DNA from: Bacteroidales bacterium
GTDB taxonomy: Bacteria > Bacteroidota > Bacteroidia > Bacteroidales > Bacteroidaceae
Direction: 5' to 3'
Length of the DNA stretch: 64,000 nt
Assembly: GCA_004554665.1 (NCBI GenBank)
Contig: SFKY01000002.1
Location: 27,784 to 91,783 of the forward strand
Shown here: positions 51,736 to 61,169 of the stretch, piece by piece
Numbering within the stretch: position 1 is the stretch's first letter
Layout: every line of letters begins with the position of its first letter
Made by a program: the position numbers and the translations under genes
The notes under the pieces: generated by a model
The model's input: the letters and a program-made list of their open reading frames with translations, nothing else
Told to the model about the DNA's origin: nothing
The model's database searches: none

Positions 51736-54700
51736 ATGGAGAAAAAACTAACTATCATGCTGCTTAGCTTCCTGCTATGTGTAGGCAATGCTATGGCACA
51801 GACTAAAATCTCCGGAACTGTAGTCACTCAGGACGAGGGTGAACCTATCGTTGGCGCCTCTGTTGTACCGCAGAAACAGAAGGCGGGTGTGGTAACCGAT
51901 GTAGATGGCAAATTCACCATCAATGTACCGGCGGGTACCAAGTTGGTTATCAGCTATGTGGGTATGGAGACCCAGACCGTTGCGGCACGCAACGGAATGA
52001 CAGTGCGTTTGCAGTCTAACACCACCCTCAACGAGGTGGTCGTTACAGGTATGGTCAAGGTGGACAAGCGCCTGTTTACCGGTGCGTCTACCAAGCTCAA
52101 TGCTTCGGATACCAAACTCGACGGTCTGGCTGACATCAGCCGTTCGCTCGAGGGCCGTGCTGCCGGTGTGAGCGTGCAGAATGTAACAGGTACCTTTGGT
52201 ACGGCACCCAAGATCAGGGTGCGTGGAGCCACTTCTATCTATGGTAGTTCCAAACCGCTGTGGGTAGTCGATGGTGTGATTATGGAAGACGTGGTGGATG
52301 TGGATGCCGATGCGTTGTCGTCGGGTGATGCCAACACGCTGATTTCATCGGCCATCGCCGGATTGAATGCCGATGATATCGAGAGTTTCCAGATTCTGAA
52401 AGACGGTTCAGCCACCTCTATCTATGGTGCGCGTGCCATGGCAGGTGTGATTGTGGTGACCACCAAGCGCGGTAAGGCCGGCCAGGCACACATCAACTAT
52501 ACGGGAGAGTTCACCATGCGACTCGTCCCGAGCTACAACGATTTCAACATCATGAACTCGCAGGACCAGATGGCCGTGTATCAGGAGTTGCAGCAAAAAG
52601 GCTACCTGCTCTATGCCGGCACTGCCAATGCTGCCGACTCGGGTATCTTTGGCAAGATGTACCAGATGCTGAGCGAGTATGATCCCGTGACCGGCCAGTT
52701 TGCCCTGGCCAACACGCCGGAGGCCAAGGCTGCCTATCTGCGCGATGCCGAGTATCGCAATACCGACTGGTTTGGCGAGCTGTTCCAGTCGTCGGTGATG
52801 CACAACCACTCTGTCAGCATCTCTTCGGGTACCGAGCGTAGCCAGACTTACGCCTCGCTGAGTGCCATGTTCGACCCGGGCTGGAGCATACAGAGCAAGG
52901 TGCAGCGCTATACGGCCAATGTCAACACCACATTCAATATCTCCAAGAAGTTGAGTGTCAACATGATCAGCAATGCCTCTTATCGCAAGCAGCGGGCTCC
53001 GGGTACGCTGAGCCAGAGTGTGGATGCCGTGAGCGGTGAGGTGAAGCGTGACTTCGATATCAACCCCTACTCGTATGCACTCAACACCTCGCGCTGTCTT
53101 GATGCCAATACGTTCTACACGCGCAACTATGCCCCCTTCAACATCCTGCACGAGTTGGAGAGCAACTTCATGGACCTGAGCGTGGTCGACTTCCGTGCCC
53201 AAGGCAAGCTCACCTACAAGCCTATCAGCAAGGTGGAGATGTCGGTATTGGGTGCTGTGAAGTACACGGCCACCTCCAATGAGCACAGCATCCTCGACGA
53301 GTCTAACCAGGCTATGGCCTATCGTGCGATGGGTACCTCTACTATCCGCAACAGCAACCCCTTCCTCTATACCGACCCCGACAATATCTATGCACTCCCC
53401 GTGACAGTGTTGCCCTACGGCGGTATCTACGAGCGCAGCGACAATCGCCTCTTTGGCTGGGACTTCCGTGCGTCGGTGGCCTACAACGACGTGATTGCCG
53501 AAGACCATATCGTCAACTTCTACGGTGGTATGGAGACCAACTGCTACGACCGTCACAAGACATGGTTCCGCGGCTGGGGCATGCAGTATGAGATGGGTGA
53601 GATTGCCAACTACGCCTATCAGGTGTTCAAGAAAGGACAGGAAGAGGGAACCGACTACTATACGCTCGGCAACACCCACTCTCGCAGTGCGGCATTCTTT
53701 GCCAACGCCACCTATTCTTGGAAAGGTCGCTATACCGTCAACGGTACCTACCGCTATGAGGGTACCAACGGGTTGGGCAAGGCACGCAGCTCGCGCTGGT
53801 TGCCCACATGGAATGTGTCGGGTGCCTGGAACGTGCACGAGGAGCCTTGGTTCAAGGTGTTTAATCCAGCTTTGAGCCACCTCATGTTCAAGGTTTCTTA
53901 CTCACTCACGGCAGACCGTCCGTCGGTCACTAATGCCCAGGCCGTCATCCGAAGCACCACACCGTGGCGCTACTTCACCAAGGACAGCGAGTCGGGCCTC
54001 TATATCAGCGAGACAGCCAACCCCGACCTGACGTATGAAAAGAAGCACGAGTTCAACTTCGGCTTGGAGGCCGGTTTCCTCAACAACCGTATCAACTTCA
54101 CGATGGATGTCTACACCCGTAACAACTACGACCTGATCGGTGTGGCCACCACAGACGGTACGGACGGTATCTTCCAGAAGTTGGGTAACATCGCCTCGAT
54201 GAAGTCTAACGGTATCGAGATGAGCCTCTCTACGACCAATATCAAGACCAAGGACTTCAGTTGGTCTACCAGTTTCATCTATTCGCACACGCATAACGAG
54301 GTGACCGACCTCAAGACCACCACCCGTATGATCAGCCTGATCAGCGGTACCGGTTTTGCCCGTGAGGGATATCCTGTGCGTGCGCTCTTCTCCATCCCCT
54401 TCGAGGGACTCAACAGCGAGGGCCTGCCCGTCTTCTCCTATGTGGACGGCACGACCACCACTTCGGGTGTCAACTTCCAGCTTACCGACGAAGACCAGCT
54501 CAGCTTCCTCAAGTACGAAGGTCCCACAGATCCCACAGACACAGGTTCGTTTGGCAACATCTTCAAGTGGAAGGGCTTCACGCTCAACACTTTCATCACT
54601 TACTCTTTCGGCAATGTGGTGCGTCTCGACCCTGTCTTCAGAAGCAGCTACAGCGATCTGACCTCCACACCCAAGGAGTTTAAGAACCGATGGATGGTGG

Positions 54701-55047
54701 CCGGTGACGAGAATTATACCAATATTCCTACCATTGCCACCAAGCGTCAGAACTGGAACGACACCAATCTGAGCAAGGCATACAACGCCTATAACTACTC
54801 TACGGCCCGTATCGCCAAGGGCGACTTTATCCGCATGAAGGAAATCTCGCTGGGTTACGACTTCCCGCCGTCGCTCTACCGCGTGCTCGGTCTCGACAAA
54901 TTGTCGCTCAAGTTGCAGGCCACCAACCTCTTCCTGATATATGCCGACAAGAAGCTCAACGGACAAGACCCCGAGTTTTTCAATACAGGTGGTGTGGCCG
55001 TGCCGGTGCCCAAGCAGTTTACGCTCACGTTAAGATTAGGAATCTAA
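51736..55047 (+). CDS. SusC/RagA TonB-dependent receptor without STN domain
   Basis: The 1103-residue outer-membrane transporter has a signal peptide to about 22 (GNAMAQ), a carboxypeptidase-like domain (about 24-105, ISGTVVTQDEGEPIVGASVV), the TonB-box region LNEVVVTGM, a plug (about 115-235; VRGATSIYGSSKPLWVVDGV, ILKDGSATSIYGARAMAGVI) and a beta-barrel ending FTLTLRLGI. With no STN domain it is not wired to an anti-sigma factor. It is paired with the SusD gene 18 bp downstream. There is no glycosidase in the operon, so the cargo may be a peptide or another ligand. Confidence 0.95.
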   Translation: MEKKLTIMLLSFLLCVGNAMAQTKISGTVVTQDEGEPIVGASVVPQKQKAGVVTDVDGKFTINVPAGTKLVISYVGMETQTVAARNGMTVRLQSNTTLNEVVVTGMVKVDKRLFTGASTKLNASDTKLDGLADISRSLEGRAAGVSVQNVTGTFGTAPKIRVRGATSIYGSSKPLWVVDGVIMEDVVDVDADALSSGDANTLISSAIAGLNADDIESFQILKDGSATSIYGARAMAGVIVVTTKRGKAGQAHINYTGEFTMRLVPSYNDFNIMNSQDQMAVYQELQQKGYLLYAGTANAADSGIFGKMYQMLSEYDPVTGQFALANTPEAKAAYLRDAEYRNTDWFGELFQSSVMHNHSVSISSGTERSQTYASLSAMFDPGWSIQSKVQRYTANVNTTFNISKKLSVNMISNASYRKQRAPGTLSQSVDAVSGEVKRDFDINPYSYALNTSRCLDANTFYTRNYAPFNILHELESNFMDLSVVDFRAQGKLTYKPISKVEMSVLGAVKYTATSNEHSILDESNQAMAYRAMGTSTIRNSNPFLYTDPDNIYALPVTVLPYGGIYERSDNRLFGWDFRASVAYNDVIAEDHIVNFYGGMETNCYDRHKTWFRGWGMQYEMGEIANYAYQVFKKGQEEGTDYYTLGNTHSRSAAFFANATYSWKGRYTVNGTYRYEGTNGLGKARSSRWLPTWNVSGAWNVHEEPWFKVFNPALSHLMFKVSYSLTADRPSVTNAQAVIRSTTPWRYFTKDSESGLYISETANPDLTYEKKHEFNFGLEAGFLNNRINFTMDVYTRNNYDLIGVATTDGTDGIFQKLGNIASMKSNGIEMSLSTTNIKTKDFSWSTSFIYSHTHNEVTDLKTTTRMISLISGTGFAREGYPVRALFSIPFEGLNSEGLPVFSYVDGTTTTSGVNFQLTDEDQLSFLKYEGPTDPTDTGSFGNIFKWKGFTLNTFITYSFGNVVRLDPVFRSSYSDLTSTPKEFKNRWMVAGDENYTNIPTIATKRQNWNDTNLSKAYNAYNYSTARIAKGDFIRMKEISLGYDFPPSLYRVLGLDKLSLKLQATNLFLIYADKKLNGQDPEFFNTGGVAVPVPKQFTLTLRLGI

Positions 55048-55065
55048 ATACATAACAGAAGAAAT

Positions 55066-56661
55066 ATGAAAAGAATACATATTCTATATAATACTGCCAT
55101 TGCGGTGGCTGTGGGTGGCATGATGCTCACATCGTGCGACGATTTTCTGGACCAGATGCCAGACAACCGTACCACCATCAGCAGCGAGGAGAAAGTGAAG
55201 AGCCTCTTGGTTTCGGCTTATCCCGACCACGACTTCAACCTGTTTTGCGAATACCTGTCTGACAACGTCGACGAGTTCCAGAATACCAACACCGAGGAGT
55301 TTGTAGACGAGCTGTATCGCTGGAAAGACCCCACTCAGACCAATAACGAGTCGCCTGAGCGCTATTGGGAGACGGCCTATACTATGGCCACGACAGCCAA
55401 CACGGCGCTCGAGGGTATCGAGCAGGCCGGCGGTCCTGTCACCACCACGCTCAAGGAGTGTAAGGGCGAGGCCCTGTTGTGCCGTGCGTATGCCCATTTC
55501 ATGCTGGTCAACATCTTCTCGCTCAACTACAACAGTGCCACAGCAGACAAGGATCTGGGCATTCCCTACATGTACGACTCGGGTTCCAAGATTGGTAGCG
55601 TCAAGGATCGCGGTACCGTGGCCGAGGTCTATGCTTGCATCGACAAGGATATACAAGAGGCGTTGCCCCTGATAGGCGACAGTCATCTTACCATCCCCAA
55701 GTACCACTTCAATACCAAGGCCGCGTATGCCTTTGCCACCCGTTTCTATCTCTATTATGAGAAGTGGGACAAGGCCATCGAGTATGCTAACAAGTGTCTG
55801 GGCGGCAATCCTAAGTCGCTGCTTCGCGATTGGGCCGCGATGACCTCTACGGTGGCTTCGCAGATACAGCCCCGTGCCCAGCACTATGTGTCATCGGACC
55901 TCAACTGTAACCTCTTGCTATCTACCGGTTACAGCAATGCAGGTATCGCCTTCGGCAACTACTCCACGTGGAAGAAGTATGCCCACGGGCCTAATCTGGA
56001 CGCTACCGAGACCTCGCGTGCCAACAACTTGTGGGGCAACTATACCATGCTTTACGAACCCACCCATGTCTATTCAGGAACGGGATTCTCGTACAACATT
56101 TTCTGGCGTGTGCCCTACCTCTTCGAGTACACCGATGCCGTGGCCGGAATCGGTTATCGTCACAGTATCTTCCCTCTGTTCACCACAGACGAGTGTCTGC
56201 TCAACCGTGCCGAGGCATACATCATGACCAAGCAGTATGACAAGGCGGCCGAAGACCTGACCCTGTGGATGCAGAACTTCACCAAGTCTACCAAGACGCT
56301 CACGCCCGAGATCATCACTGACCACTACAATGCGGCCGAATACAGCTACTCGGATGCCCAGGGTCTGGAGGGTACCATCAAGAAGCATCTCAACCCGGCT
56401 TTTGCCATCGACGCCGAGGGTAGTACGCAAGAGTGTATGCTGCAGTGTGTCATCGGCTTCCGCCGCTTGGAGACCATGCCGTTTGGTATGCGCTGGTTTG
56501 ACATCAAGCGCTTCGGCATTGAGATTCCACGTCGCCGCATGGCGCTCAGCGGTACACCCGAGGAGAAGACCGATTTCCTCTCCAAGGATGACCCGCGCCG
56601 TGCCCTGCAGTTGCCGCAGAAGGCACTCGATGCCGGCATGACACCCAATCCGAGAAATTAA
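55066..56661 (+). CDS. RagB/SusD-family lipoprotein
   Basis: The protein has 531 residues with lipobox MLTSC (Cys24) followed by the canonical SusD opening DDFLDQMPDN and ETAYTMATTANTALEGIEQA. Helical TPR-like segments follow (ALLCRAYAHFMLVNIFSL). The C-terminal SusD domain includes ECMLQCVIGFRRLE and RWFDIKRFGIEIPRR. It forms the lid of the SusC barrel encoded immediately upstream. Confidence 0.93.
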   Translation: MKRIHILYNTAIAVAVGGMMLTSCDDFLDQMPDNRTTISSEEKVKSLLVSAYPDHDFNLFCEYLSDNVDEFQNTNTEEFVDELYRWKDPTQTNNESPERYWETAYTMATTANTALEGIEQAGGPVTTTLKECKGEALLCRAYAHFMLVNIFSLNYNSATADKDLGIPYMYDSGSKIGSVKDRGTVAEVYACIDKDIQEALPLIGDSHLTIPKYHFNTKAAYAFATRFYLYYEKWDKAIEYANKCLGGNPKSLLRDWAAMTSTVASQIQPRAQHYVSSDLNCNLLLSTGYSNAGIAFGNYSTWKKYAHGPNLDATETSRANNLWGNYTMLYEPTHVYSGTGFSYNIFWRVPYLFEYTDAVAGIGYRHSIFPLFTTDECLLNRAEAYIMTKQYDKAAEDLTLWMQNFTKSTKTLTPEIITDHYNAAEYSYSDAQGLEGTIKKHLNPAFAIDAEGSTQECMLQCVIGFRRLETMPFGMRWFDIKRFGIEIPRRRMALSGTPEEKTDFLSKDDPRRALQLPQKALDAGMTPNPRN

Positions 56662-56683
56662 CCATCACCATAAGCCAATCATT

Positions 56684-57577
56684 ATGAAGAGATTATTTTT
56701 ATATACATTAGCCTTTGTGGCAGCAGCTGCCAGTCTTACGTCTTGTTCGGAAGACGACTTGAGCAGCGAAAGCATTGTCACGGTCGACAAGGTGAGCTAT
56801 ACACCGTTCGATTATTGGCTCAGGGTCAATTATATCAACACCTATAACATCGACTTCAAGTACCGCTTCGAGGATATCGAGACCGACCACAACTACTATC
56901 TCATCCCAGCCCAGTACGAACAGTCGGTAGAACTGGCCCATATCGTGAAGTATGCGTGTCTGGAAGCCTTCGACGAGGTGGCAGGAGTAGACTTCACCCG
57001 CGCCAACTTCCCCAAGTGCATCTATCTGGTGGGCAACTGGGAGTACAAGAACAACGGTACTTTCGTGCTCGGTACTGCCGAGGGCGGTAAGAAAATCTTC
57101 CTCGCGGGTGTCAACCATCTCGACCAGTACAAGAATAATGTGGTGATGCTCAACAAGTACTATCTCAAGACCATCTATCACGAGTTCACCCATATCCTCA
57201 ACCAGACCAAGGACTATTCGGCAGACTACAAGCTCATCACTGCCACCACCTACGTGGCTGGAAGCTGGAGCGAGAGCCCGTTTAACGTAGACTACCTGAC
57301 CCGTGGTTATATCTCTGCCTACTCACAAGACTCTCACGGCGAGGACTTTGCCGAGATGCTGTCGCTCTATGTCACCAACTCCCAGGAGCAGTGGGACGCA
57401 TGGATGGAGGAAGCCGGCAGCGAGGGTAGCGCACTGATAGACTCCAAGCTCTCGCTGGTACGCCAGTATATGGAAGATGCATGGGGTATCGACATCGACG
57501 AGCTGCGCTCGGTAGTGCTCCGCCGCGAAGCCGATGTGGCCAGTGGCAAGATAGACTTGTCTGACCTGACAGTATAA
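56684..57577 (+). CDS. SusC/D-associated zinc metallopeptidase-like lipoprotein
   Basis: The protein has 297 residues with lipobox SLTSC (Cys21) followed by SEDD, the acidic surface-export signal. The zincin motif HEFTH lies at residues 166-170, with a downstream SHGEDFAEMLSLY likely supplying the third ligand. It matches the class of substrate-import-associated zinc metallohydrolase lipoproteins encoded next to SusC/SusD pairs. It should act on the outer surface on proteins or peptides before import. Activity is not proven for the family. Confidence 0.85.
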   Translation: MKRLFLYTLAFVAAAASLTSCSEDDLSSESIVTVDKVSYTPFDYWLRVNYINTYNIDFKYRFEDIETDHNYYLIPAQYEQSVELAHIVKYACLEAFDEVAGVDFTRANFPKCIYLVGNWEYKNNGTFVLGTAEGGKKIFLAGVNHLDQYKNNVVMLNKYYLKTIYHEFTHILNQTKDYSADYKLITATTYVAGSWSESPFNVDYLTRGYISAYSQDSHGEDFAEMLSLYVTNSQEQWDAWMEEAGSEGSALIDSKLSLVRQYMEDAWGIDIDELRSVVLRREADVASGKIDLSDLTV

Positions 57578-57591
57578 ACTTTTAAGCCAAC

Positions 57592-58914
57592 ATGAAGATT
57601 ATGAAACGAAACAGATTATTTATATACCTGCTTCTCCTGCTTCCCGCATTGGTGATGCAGTCGTGTCTGAAGAATCAGGAAGACTTCTTCGAAGAGCCTT
57701 CTTCCGAGCGCTTGGCTAACTTCAACGCCAATGCTTACAACACGCTCCGAAGCAGTGAAAACGGATGGGTGCTCGATTATTATCCCGGAAGCGGCGCCCA
57801 GTACGGCGGCGTGAGCATGGTCGTGAAGTTCGACAGTCTGCAGGCTACGTTCTACAGCGAGTTTACATCGAGCGACGAGTCTGTCACCTCTTATTATAAG
57901 ATGACTAACGAGGCTGGTGCCACCATCATCTTCGATACTTACAATGACATCCTTCATTACTTCTCGGAGGGTACCTCCTCGCGCTATCAGGCGATGGGTG
58001 GCGACATCGAGTTTGTCATAGACAGCATCGGCGAGGATGTGGTCAAGGTGCACGGGGCACGCTCCCGCAACACCATGTACTTCCGCAGGCTTGCCAAGGC
58101 TCCCGAGGAGTATATCGCCGAGGTGCAGGCCGTGGCAGAAGATTTCGTGTACGGCAAGTACAAGGGCAACTGGGGCGGTCAGGATGTGGACGTAACGCTC
58201 GATCTGAACAGTTACCAGGCATCGTTTGCCGTACAGGGAGCCGAAGAGGTGACCACCGTGTCTACCGCTTTCTGCCTTACCGATTATGGAATGCGTCTCT
58301 ACAAGCCTGTAACGGTGAACGGAGTGACGCTTACAGACTTCGATTTCGATTATGATGCAGGCACACTCTCGGCACGCAACGTCGCTACGCCGGTGGTATT
58401 GCAGGGTGAACTGCCCGAGGGATACCGTAAGTTTGCCGACTACGAGGGCGATTACACGCTTACTTACAATAAGGGTACTAAGAGTGTCAAGGTACATCTC
58501 ACGCCGGACGAGGCCAACTCTTGCTATTACATGACCGGACTCTTTGCCAACAAGCCCGATGTCCCGGTGGTGGTTACCTATAGCAAGTCTGAGGGTAATC
58601 TGATGATCTGCTCGCAGATGGTGGGACTCACTTCAAGCAATCAGGTCTGGATTTGTGCATGGGATACTACCGCTGGTAGTCTTACTTGGAACACCTCGGC
58701 CGGTGTGAAGACAGTTTGGAACGGCGATGAGGAGAATCCCTCTTATTCGTTTGTCAACAATGGACTGACCACTTATGCCATTGATTCGTTTATCATGTGG
58801 ACGCTCAATGCTGCCGGTACGGCATCCACAGGCCAGTATAGTGGTACAGACTATAAGATCAACAACAGTGCCCAGATGGCTTTCTGGGTTAGTTTGGCTA
58901 AAATAAAAGAATAA
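57592..58914 (+). CDS. DUF4302 family lipoprotein
   Basis: The protein has 440 residues with lipobox LVMQSC (Cys25). FFEEPSSERLANFNANAYNT followed by LRSSENGWVLDYYPG is the DUF4302 N-terminus. The beta-rich remainder carries FYSEFTSSDESVTSYYKM and a C-terminal half with repeated Y-rich strands. These proteins follow SusC/SusD/zinc-hydrolase genes in many Bacteroidota; function is unknown, probably surface ligand binding. Starts at 57592 or 57601 are both possible. Confidence 0.85.
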   Translation: MKIMKRNRLFIYLLLLLPALVMQSCLKNQEDFFEEPSSERLANFNANAYNTLRSSENGWVLDYYPGSGAQYGGVSMVVKFDSLQATFYSEFTSSDESVTSYYKMTNEAGATIIFDTYNDILHYFSEGTSSRYQAMGGDIEFVIDSIGEDVVKVHGARSRNTMYFRRLAKAPEEYIAEVQAVAEDFVYGKYKGNWGGQDVDVTLDLNSYQASFAVQGAEEVTTVSTAFCLTDYGMRLYKPVTVNGVTLTDFDFDYDAGTLSARNVATPVVLQGELPEGYRKFADYEGDYTLTYNKGTKSVKVHLTPDEANSCYYMTGLFANKPDVPVVVTYSKSEGNLMICSQMVGLTSSNQVWICAWDTTAGSLTWNTSAGVKTVWNGDEENPSYSFVNNGLTTYAIDSFIMWTLNAAGTASTGQYSGTDYKINNSAQMAFWVSLAKIKE

Positions 58915-58919
58915 AGCGT

Positions 58920-59957
58920 ATGAAAAAGATATTAGCAATTATCTCTGCTGTCATGGCCCTTGTGGCCGTGACAGCCTGTAGCGACGACGATACGGTCAAT
59001 CCGTATGCACAAGCTTCGTCCATAACGGTAGACAGCACGCGCATCCTGTTTCAGGCGGCTCCCTCTACAGGTGTAATCCACGTGTCGGCCCCCAACGGCA
59101 TCTCGCGGGTGACCTCGGCTGCCGAGTGGTGTGCTGCCACTGTCTCGGGAAACAGCGTGGTGGTGAATGTGGAGCAGAATGACGGGCTCGAAGGCCGTGC
59201 CTCGCAGGTGACCATCTACTCTGGAAAAGACTCTACGCAAGTGACGGTACAGCAGATGGGTTTCATCTTCCAGATCAGTGCCGGCTCGCAACTGAAAGTG
59301 GATGACGATGCCCAGACCATCAGCTACGATGTGAAGTACAATGCCGACATCTATGTGTGGTCTGATGTGGATTGGGCAGAGGCAAGCCTGTCGGGCAACA
59401 AGCTCAATGTGAGCATCAAGGCCAACGATTCGGGACATTTGCGCAATGCCTACATCTACTATCAGGGTGGTGACATACGCGATTCGATCCGCGTGGTGCA
59501 GTTCGATTTCGAGAAAGACATCATGGGCAATTACCGGTTTGTAGGCTACAACGGTTCCAAGTGGACCTATACCGCAGCCACGTTGACTGCCGATACCTTG
59601 GAGTTTACGAGCTTGGGCTTCTCGCTCCCCATCACTTTCGACCCCAACACGATATCCGTGTCGTTCAAGTGTGGCCAGCTGATGGGTACCTATAGCTCAT
59701 ACTACATCTACTCTTCTATCTGGGACACCAATGCGGGTTATTTTACCTATTCTGACAAGTATGGTATGGTGGCGCCTTTCACCTATTCGGAGGAGGATGG
59801 CACGATTGCCGAATTTGTGGACGATGGTACATGGGGCACCTATACAGCTACAACCATGAGATGGGAGGCGTTTAAGGCCGCATCGCCCATCCCGGCCAAC
59901 CGTGTGGGATATATTCTCTACTGGATGTACCCCTACTTGCAGAAGATAGAAGAATAA
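58920..59957 (+). CDS. BACON-domain surface lipoprotein
   Basis: The protein has 345 residues with lipobox AVTAC (Cys20) followed by SDDD, a strong surface-export signal. Two BACON-type beta domains (about 30-110 and 112-195) show the recurring WC(A/E)A and NDG..GR(A)SQVTI patterns and end in (V)TVQQ. The C-terminal part (about 200-345) is Tyr/Thr-rich beta structure. It is encoded 5 bp after the DUF4302 gene. Binding rather than catalysis is the likely role. Confidence 0.75.
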   Translation: MKKILAIISAVMALVAVTACSDDDTVNPYAQASSITVDSTRILFQAAPSTGVIHVSAPNGISRVTSAAEWCAATVSGNSVVVNVEQNDGLEGRASQVTIYSGKDSTQVTVQQMGFIFQISAGSQLKVDDDAQTISYDVKYNADIYVWSDVDWAEASLSGNKLNVSIKANDSGHLRNAYIYYQGGDIRDSIRVVQFDFEKDIMGNYRFVGYNGSKWTYTAATLTADTLEFTSLGFSLPITFDPNTISVSFKCGQLMGTYSSYYIYSSIWDTNAGYFTYSDKYGMVAPFTYSEEDGTIAEFVDDGTWGTYTATTMRWEAFKAASPIPANRVGYILYWMYPYLQKIEE

Positions 59958-60051
59958 ACATAGATTCTGAAGACGACATGTCTGGAAACTTGGTTTTGGC
60001 CCATTGTCAAAGCCAATCTTAGAGAACTCTCTCTCTAATAGTATTTTTGGT

Positions 60052-60084
60052 TCCCGTCTGGATGTGAATCCGGGCGGGATTTTT
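60052..60084 (+). terminator. Terminator after the BACON gene
   Basis: TCCCGTC (60052-60058) pairs with GGCGGGA (60073-60079), one wobble, followed by five T. The 271-bp gap to the next gene otherwise shows only a CATCAGCTGATTA palindrome and no clear TAnnTTTG box. Confidence 0.7.
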
Positions 60085-60228
60085 ATGACTATCTCGATGG
60101 TTTTGTTTTCTTTAGTTTTTGTTAACTCATCGGGCATGCAAGAATCCGGCCTATGCGGCATTTATAGGATGACATCAGCTGATTAATCAATAAACGTAAA
60201 ACCAAAGAAAATTTAAACAGAAAAGACA

Positions 60229-60888
60229 ATGATGAAGAATTTGAAAGCGATTCGTTTGTTTGCTTACACGCTTGTAATGGGTCTCACAATGGGTCTTACC
60301 TCTTGTAGTGACGATGATGATGACAAGGTTGATGTAGTGACCGTAAAGCACATGTATGGAGCCTATGAGGGCAAGATGCTCATGACCCAGGGGGCTGCCG
60401 GAGAAGGCACCGCGCTCTTCGATGGCGACGAGGAGCAGGCTTGGACTGCCATCAAGGCCACGGTAAACAATGATACCATCTATTTTGAGGACTTCCCCAT
60501 CCGTCCGATTGTCGCTGCCATCGTGGACGACAGCGATGCTGCCGACGCCATCGTCGAGGCTGTGGGCAAAGTGGGTTATGGCATAGGCTATACACCGGCA
60601 CTGGCTGCCGCACAAGACAGCATCTCGTTTGCCATGAACCCCAAACCGCTGACACTGGCTGTTAATCTGGGTGGCGAGGGCGATGAGGCCCAGACCTTGG
60701 TAGTGGAAGTGCAGGTAGAGGCACCGCAGACAGGTGGCTACAGCGTGGAGGATGGCAATATGAAGTTCCACTTTGTGGTCAGCGAGGTATTCCTTGGCGA
60801 GGGTGACAACCGCGTTTCATTGCCCGGTTTTGCCCCCATCACCTTCGATATGGACCTCAACCAGGCTCGTCCTGCCCAGCATTTCTAA
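60229..60888 (+). CDS. Small surface lipoprotein, DUF4840-like
   Basis: The protein has 219 residues with lipobox LTSC (Cys26) followed by SDDDDD, the clearest acidic surface-export signal in the window. The body is mainly beta and acidic (YGAYEGKMLMTQGAAGEGTA, FEDFPIRPIVAAIV). It resembles DUF4840 proteins found beside SusC/SusD loci; this is from memory and function is unknown. A terminator separates it from the main operon, so it may be expressed by read-through or separately. Confidence 0.65.
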   Translation: MMKNLKAIRLFAYTLVMGLTMGLTSCSDDDDDKVDVVTVKHMYGAYEGKMLMTQGAAGEGTALFDGDEEQAWTAIKATVNNDTIYFEDFPIRPIVAAIVDDSDAADAIVEAVGKVGYGIGYTPALAAAQDSISFAMNPKPLTLAVNLGGEGDEAQTLVVEVQVEAPQTGGYSVEDGNMKFHFVVSEVFLGEGDNRVSLPGFAPITFDMDLNQARPAQHF

Positions 60889-60937
60889 GCACCGGGCATT
60901 GATGGGATAACATCAAGATATATCTATATGCATCACC

Positions 60938-60976
60938 ACTCCCTTGTTCCTCTCCGTAGGGGCAAGGGAGTCTTTG
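60938..60976 (+). terminator. Terminator after the DUF4840-like gene
   Basis: ACTCCCTTG (60938-60946) and CAAGGGAGT (60963-60971) form a perfect 9-bp stem followed by CTTTG. Confidence 0.7.
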
Positions 60977-61047
60977 TATTTATGTTCTCCGGATTTTTTT
61001 CTCAAAAAAAACTGCCTGACAATCAAGGCCTATATAGATATTTTTGT

Positions 61048-61055
61048 TAACTTTG
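61048..61055 (+). promoter_or_regulatory. -7 box for the phosphoesterase gene
   Basis: TAACTTTG matches TAnnTTTG and implies a leader of about 108 nt before the ATG at 61170. Confidence 0.45.
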
Positions 61056-61169
61056 CAGCCATAAGATCACTATGTACAGCCCAAGTTAGACCATACGGGG
61101 TTAGTGGAAATGTAGGCTGTGAGGGTGAAAACAGATTCAGCTTGTAACTAACTTAAAGAGATAAACCCG

